NCBI RefSeq assembly: GCF_003987855.1
Contig: NZ_RXIZ01000013.1
Coordinates: 143,746-207,745, forward strand
Direction: 5' to 3'
DNA: 64,000 nt
Origin: Hyphomicrobium sp.
GTDB taxonomy: Bacteria; Pseudomonadota; Alphaproteobacteria; Rhizobiales; Hyphomicrobiaceae
Shown here: in pieces, positions 61,307 to 64,000 of the stretch
Layout: the number at the start of each line of letters is the position of its first letter
Numbering within the stretch: position 1 is the first letter of the stretch
Position numbers and translations under genes: made by a program
Notes under the pieces: model-generated
Database searches by the model: none
Told to the model about the DNA's origin: nothing
Seen by the model: only the letters and a program-made list of their open reading frames with translations

Positions 61307-61992
61307 CCAAAATACTCGTCATCGACGACCATCCCATCGTGCTGCAGGGATGCCGACGCGTCCTGGAGGACGCCGGCATCGAAGACATCACGCTGGCATC
61401 TAACCTGATTGAGGGATTTCGCTCTTATCGCTCGGATAAACCCGACGTGATCATCGTCGATCTTGCAATCAAGAAGGGCATCCTCGGAGGCCTGTCCTTC
61501 ATTCGCCGGCTTCGCATCCATGATAAGCATACGCCAATCCTCGTTCTGACGATGCACGAAGATCCGATGATTGCCAGTCAATCGCTGCGGCTCGGTGCGA
61601 ACGGCTATATTCTGAAAGACACGTCGTCCGTAGATATTGTCAAAGCACTGCAGGCCGTGCGTCAGGGCAAGCCTTTTCTCAGTCACGTTATCGCCTCCTC
61701 GATTGCGGTTATGGAGACAAAGGGGCGCAGCAATCCGCTTAACGGCATGACGCTACGCGAGCTGCAGACGCTCGAGCTCATCGCACAGGGTAAGCAGTAC
61801 TCGGCGATCGCCGACGAATTGCACGTCAGCTACAAGACGATCGCGAATACGTGCTCGCAGATAAAGGCAAAGCTTGGCGTCAAATCACTTCCGGAACTCA
61901 TGCGTATTGCGATCGATCATCTGCCGGAAATGTCCGGCCAGCGGGGAGGCGATCGCGCTTTACAGCAGTCGCGCGCCGGGAAAGTTTGGTAG
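61303..61992 (+). CDS. mxaX: NarL-family response regulator, MxaX-like
   Basis: The 229-residue protein has a receiver domain (D8, D9, phosphoacceptor D53 in IIVDLAIKKG, Lys in GANGYILKDTSS) and a LuxR-type helix-turn-helix (LRELQTLELIAQGKQYSAIADELHVSYKTIANTCSQIKAKLGVKSL). It ends with an approximately 20-residue tail. It is translationally coupled to the kinase. Expected target: the mxaF promoter, by analogy to Paracoccus mxaX. Confidence 0.88.
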   Translation: MTKILVIDDHPIVLQGCRRVLEDAGIEDITLASNLIEGFRSYRSDKPDVIIVDLAIKKGILGGLSFIRRLRIHDKHTPILVLTMHEDPMIASQSLRLGANGYILKDTSSVDIVKALQAVRQGKPFLSHVIASSIAVMETKGRSNPLNGMTLRELQTLELIAQGKQYSAIADELHVSYKTIANTCSQIKAKLGVKSLPELMRIAIDHLPEMSGQRGGDRALQQSRAGKVW

Positions 61993-62074
61993 CGCAAATT
62001 GCCGTGACTTGGCAGGTGGTCTTGCGTCATCCGTTCGCTATCAGAAACAGAGATGCGGATCAGGTGCCATTGTC

Positions 62075-62719
62075 ATGCGAGCAGTAGTGGTCGGATTGTT
62101 TCTTCTCGCCTCAACGCCGGTCCTGGCAGAGCCTGATTGCAAGAAAGACGTCGATGCCGCGTTCGCAAAGTTGCGGCAGGAGAAGAGCTTTCGGCTCGAT
62201 ACCACCATCACGAACGCCGAGGGAACGTTGAAGATGCGGGCGGACTACGTGCTGCCGGATCGCATGCATCAGACGGTGAAGTTGGGAGGCGACGGCCTCC
62301 CCATGGAGATGATCGTGATCGGTAATAAGGCTTGGTCCAACCAAGGCGGAGGATGGGCCGAACTTCCGCAGCAGTTTGCCGACACGGTTGCGAAGCAAAT
62401 CAAGGAGACCGTCGCACAGGCTCCGAAGGTCGCGACAGACTACAAGTGCGTCGGCGACAAGGAGTTCGAAGGCAAGACTTACGCCCTCTATCAGGGCGTT
62501 CTCGCTATGCCGCTTCCGACCGACGCGAAAGAGAAAGGGCCCCGGCTTTCCGCCGTCAGCGTTCCCAACCAGCAAAGCGTCTACATCGACAAGACCACGG
62601 GCTTGCCTGTTCGCAACATCGTGACGTCGGTGACGGACCCGAACAAGCGCCTGTTCGATGGCACTTTCGCGGTGATGGGCGAACTGAAAATCGATCCTCC
62701 CGCCGTTTCTGCAAATTGA
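62075..62719 (+). CDS. Secreted protein, possible LolA/LprG-like fold
   Basis: The 214-residue product starts at MRAVVVGLFLLASTPVLAEP (signal peptide). The upstream opening from 61874 lies in mxaX and is not used. The mature part, AFAKLRQEKSFRLDTTITNAEGTLKMRADYVLPDRMHQTV..., resembles LolA/LprG-like beta proteins that carry a lipophilic ligand; two Cys (DCKKD and DYKCVGDKEF) may pair. It is 82 bases after mxaX and before a DUF3617-like gene, in the xoxF direction. The family assignment is tentative. Confidence 0.6.
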   Translation: MRAVVVGLFLLASTPVLAEPDCKKDVDAAFAKLRQEKSFRLDTTITNAEGTLKMRADYVLPDRMHQTVKLGGDGLPMEMIVIGNKAWSNQGGGWAELPQQFADTVAKQIKETVAQAPKVATDYKCVGDKEFEGKTYALYQGVLAMPLPTDAKEKGPRLSAVSVPNQQSVYIDKTTGLPVRNIVTSVTDPNKRLFDGTFAVMGELKIDPPAVSAN

Positions 62720-62734
62720 GAGTTGGAGACGTTC

Positions 62735-63190
62735 GTGCGGACTCCGCTACGCGTTTATGCCGTCGTCGTCTGCTGCAGTATTGATGCCGTTCTGTCCGTA
62801 GTGTCCGCGAACGATGATCTACCTGTGCGAAAGGCAGGGCTTTGGCGGCTGACCACCGTTTCTGAAGCTGTCGGTATGAAGACCTTCGATACCTGCATCA
62901 GAGCGAAGGATTCAGTCCTATTGGGCGATGGTGATACGGCGTGCCAGACGTTTCCTATAAGGAAGCTTGGCGATGAGATGTACGTCGATGTCGTCTGCAC
63001 GAGTGTGCGCGGGAGAGAGAAGACAAGCACGGTTTTAACCGGTGATTTTACGACCTGGTACCGCGCTATGTCGAAGATCACGTTTGATCCGCCATCGGAT
63101 GGTGTCTCGCACATGGGCGTTACGATCGACGGCAAATACATTGGATCAGACTGCACGCCGACCAAAAATAGCGGAAATAATTCGCGCTAG
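62735..63190 (+). CDS. Small secreted DUF3617-like protein
   Basis: From the GTG at 62735 the product is 151 residues with a signal-type N-terminus (RVYAVVVCCSIDAVLSVVSA) and KAGLWRLTTVSEAVGMKTFDTCIRAKD, CQTFPIRKL, DVVCTS and a C-terminal Cys. This pattern of a GLW strand and paired cysteines is like DUF3617 periplasmic proteins. A TTG at 62723 is another start, but GTTGGAGA lies at proper spacing for the GTG. Function is unknown; it precedes xoxF. Confidence 0.6.
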   Translation: MRTPLRVYAVVVCCSIDAVLSVVSANDDLPVRKAGLWRLTTVSEAVGMKTFDTCIRAKDSVLLGDGDTACQTFPIRKLGDEMYVDVVCTSVRGREKTSTVLTGDFTTWYRAMSKITFDPPSDGVSHMGVTIDGKYIGSDCTPTKNSGNNSR

Positions 63191-63457
63191 TCCGGGAACA
63201 TCTCCTGCTGCGCGCGCAAAGCTACATTCTTACAAACACTAGGAGTTCTTCCCGCGCCGATTGCCGATTATCGGCATCGGTGTCTTCATGCGCTCCGTTC
63301 ACGAGGCCTATCGATTCAACACAAACGCGTGAAGCCTTCTTCGGCCAGGCAAGACGGGAAGAAATCCCGCACATCCTGAGATCGGAGCCGGGAGATTTCG
63401 GCGGCACTCGGGTTCGACTTGCAAGCGTGGCAAGATTCAAAAAATGGAGGATACGCG
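63191..63457 (+). promoter_or_regulatory. Upstream region of xoxF
   Basis: The 267-base gene-free region contains a perfect 7+7 palindrome TGCCGAT-T-ATCGGCA at 63262-63276, about 182 bases before the xoxF ATG, and a GGAGG ribosome-binding site at 63446-63450. The palindrome could be an operator. Confidence 0.45.
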
Positions 63458-64000
63458 ATGCGCAAAAGTGCATACGCCTGCGGCTTGCTCGCAACTGCCG
63501 CGTTCTCGGCGTCCGCATGGGCGAACGAGGATGCGATCAAGTTGGGAGAAAATCCAAACAACTGGGTGCAGCAATCCGGTGATTATGCCGGTCACCGTTA
63601 CTCGAAGCTTGACCAGATCACGACGGATAACGTCGGCCAGCTGAAGGTTGCTTGGACGTTCTCTACGGGCGTTCTGCGTGGCCATGAGGGTGGTCCGCTG
63701 GTCATCGGCGACACGATGTATCTTCACTCGGCCTTCCCAAACATCGTCTTCGCTCTGAACCTCGCTGACGAGCAGAAGATCATCTGGAAGTACACGCCGA
63801 AGCAGGATCCTGCCGTCATCCCCGTCATGTGCTGCGACACGGTCAACCGTGGCGTGCAGTACGCAGAAGGCAAGATCTTCCTTCACCAGGCCGACACCTC
63901 TCTCGTGGCTCTCGATGCGAAGACGGGTAAGGAACTGTGGAAGGTCGTCGACGGCGATCCGAAGAAGGGCGAAACGGGCACGGGTGCTCCGCTTGTCACG
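63458..64000 (+). CDS. xoxF: Lanthanide-type methanol dehydrogenase XoxF, 3'-truncated by window edge
   Basis: The first 181 residues are visible. They have a signal peptide ([20 protein letters not shown], cleavage near WAN-ED), [20 protein letters not shown], the [21 protein letters not shown] segment and the vicinal-cysteine motif [10 protein letters not shown], followed by [20 protein letters not shown]. These match XoxF rather than MxaF ([11 protein letters not shown] in this window). XoxF binds PQQ and a lanthanide ion; the diagnostic extra Asp lies beyond the window. Start ATG at 63458 with GGAGG 8 bases upstream. Confidence 0.93.
   Translation, partial: MRKSAYACGLLATAAFSASAWANEDAIKLGENPNNWVQQSGDYAGHRYSKLDQITTDNVGQLKVAWTFSTGVLRGHEGGPLVIGDTMYLHSAFPNIVFALNLADEQKIIWKYTPKQDPAVIPVMCCDTVNRGVQYAEGKIFLHQADTSLVALDAKTGKELWKVVDGDPKKGETGTGAPLVT

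Noticed and set aside
1..64000. CRISPR arrays, tRNA/rRNA genes, insertion sequences, prophage
   Set aside because: I found no direct-repeat array, cloverleaf with CCA end, transposase or phage structural gene by reading both strands.

Overview
The window looks like part of the chromosome of a facultatively methylotrophic alphaproteobacterium, most likely Hyphomicrobium or a close relative. The evidence is a complete Ca-type methanol dehydrogenase cluster in the order mxaFJGIRSACKLDEH, a divergent Paracoccus-style mxaZYX regulatory set, the start of a xoxF gene, a lanmodulin gene and a complete ccoNOQP-GHIS cluster. The genus is inferred from gene content, not from any search. No tRNA, rRNA, CRISPR array, insertion sequence or phage gene was recognised.

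Bases 1-15000 hold one tightly overlapping plus-strand operon for glycogen and trehalose: treS-maltokinase fusion (5' end outside the window), glgB, glgX, treZ, malQ, treY and glgP. TreS links trehalose and maltose, maltokinase makes maltose-1-phosphate, GlgB, GlgX, GlgP and MalQ remodel alpha-glucan, and TreY/TreZ release trehalose from glucan ends. Bases 15000-19600 hold a TrhA/hemolysin-III membrane protein, two small secreted or proline-rich proteins, two GT4 glycosyltransferases and a small coiled-coil protein.

Bases 19555-26232 hold an unusual secretion locus. It has a 1150-residue protein with a galactose-oxidase-like copper-radical domain and three L-type lectin-like domains but no signal peptide, a HlyC-type toxin-activating acyltransferase, a remnant of a type I secretion ATPase, and a HlyD adaptor. 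The exporter appears broken.

Bases 26245-36585 hold a divergent multiheme electron-transfer module. On the minus strand are a 2Fe-2S/FAD/NAD reductase, a tetraheme c554-like protein, a membrane protein with cytochrome-b-like His spacing, a membrane-anchored decaheme protein and a CcmI-like TPR protein. On the plus strand are a pentaheme cytochrome and an outer-membrane beta-barrel. Its substrate is unknown and it is the best candidate here for an undescribed system.

Bases 36598-45179 hold the cbb3 oxidase cluster (minus strand) with a perfect FNR/FixK-type box upstream of ccoN. Bases 45627-47430 hold a NarL-type response regulator, lanmodulin behind a phased AAATTATC repeat, and a small secreted protein.

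Bases 47450-58955 hold the mxa cluster (minus strand). MxaF and MxaI are the methanol dehydrogenase subunits, MxaG is the cytochrome cL acceptor, and MxaJ and MxaRSACKLDEH serve assembly and calcium insertion. Hairpins after mxaF and after mxaI probably set the steep drop in expression needed between structural and maturation genes. Bases 59319-61992 hold mxaZYX. Two secreted proteins follow, and xoxF starts at 63458 and runs off the window. Calcium- and lanthanide-dependent methanol oxidation, their likely regulators and a lanthanide-binding protein therefore lie within about 18 kb.
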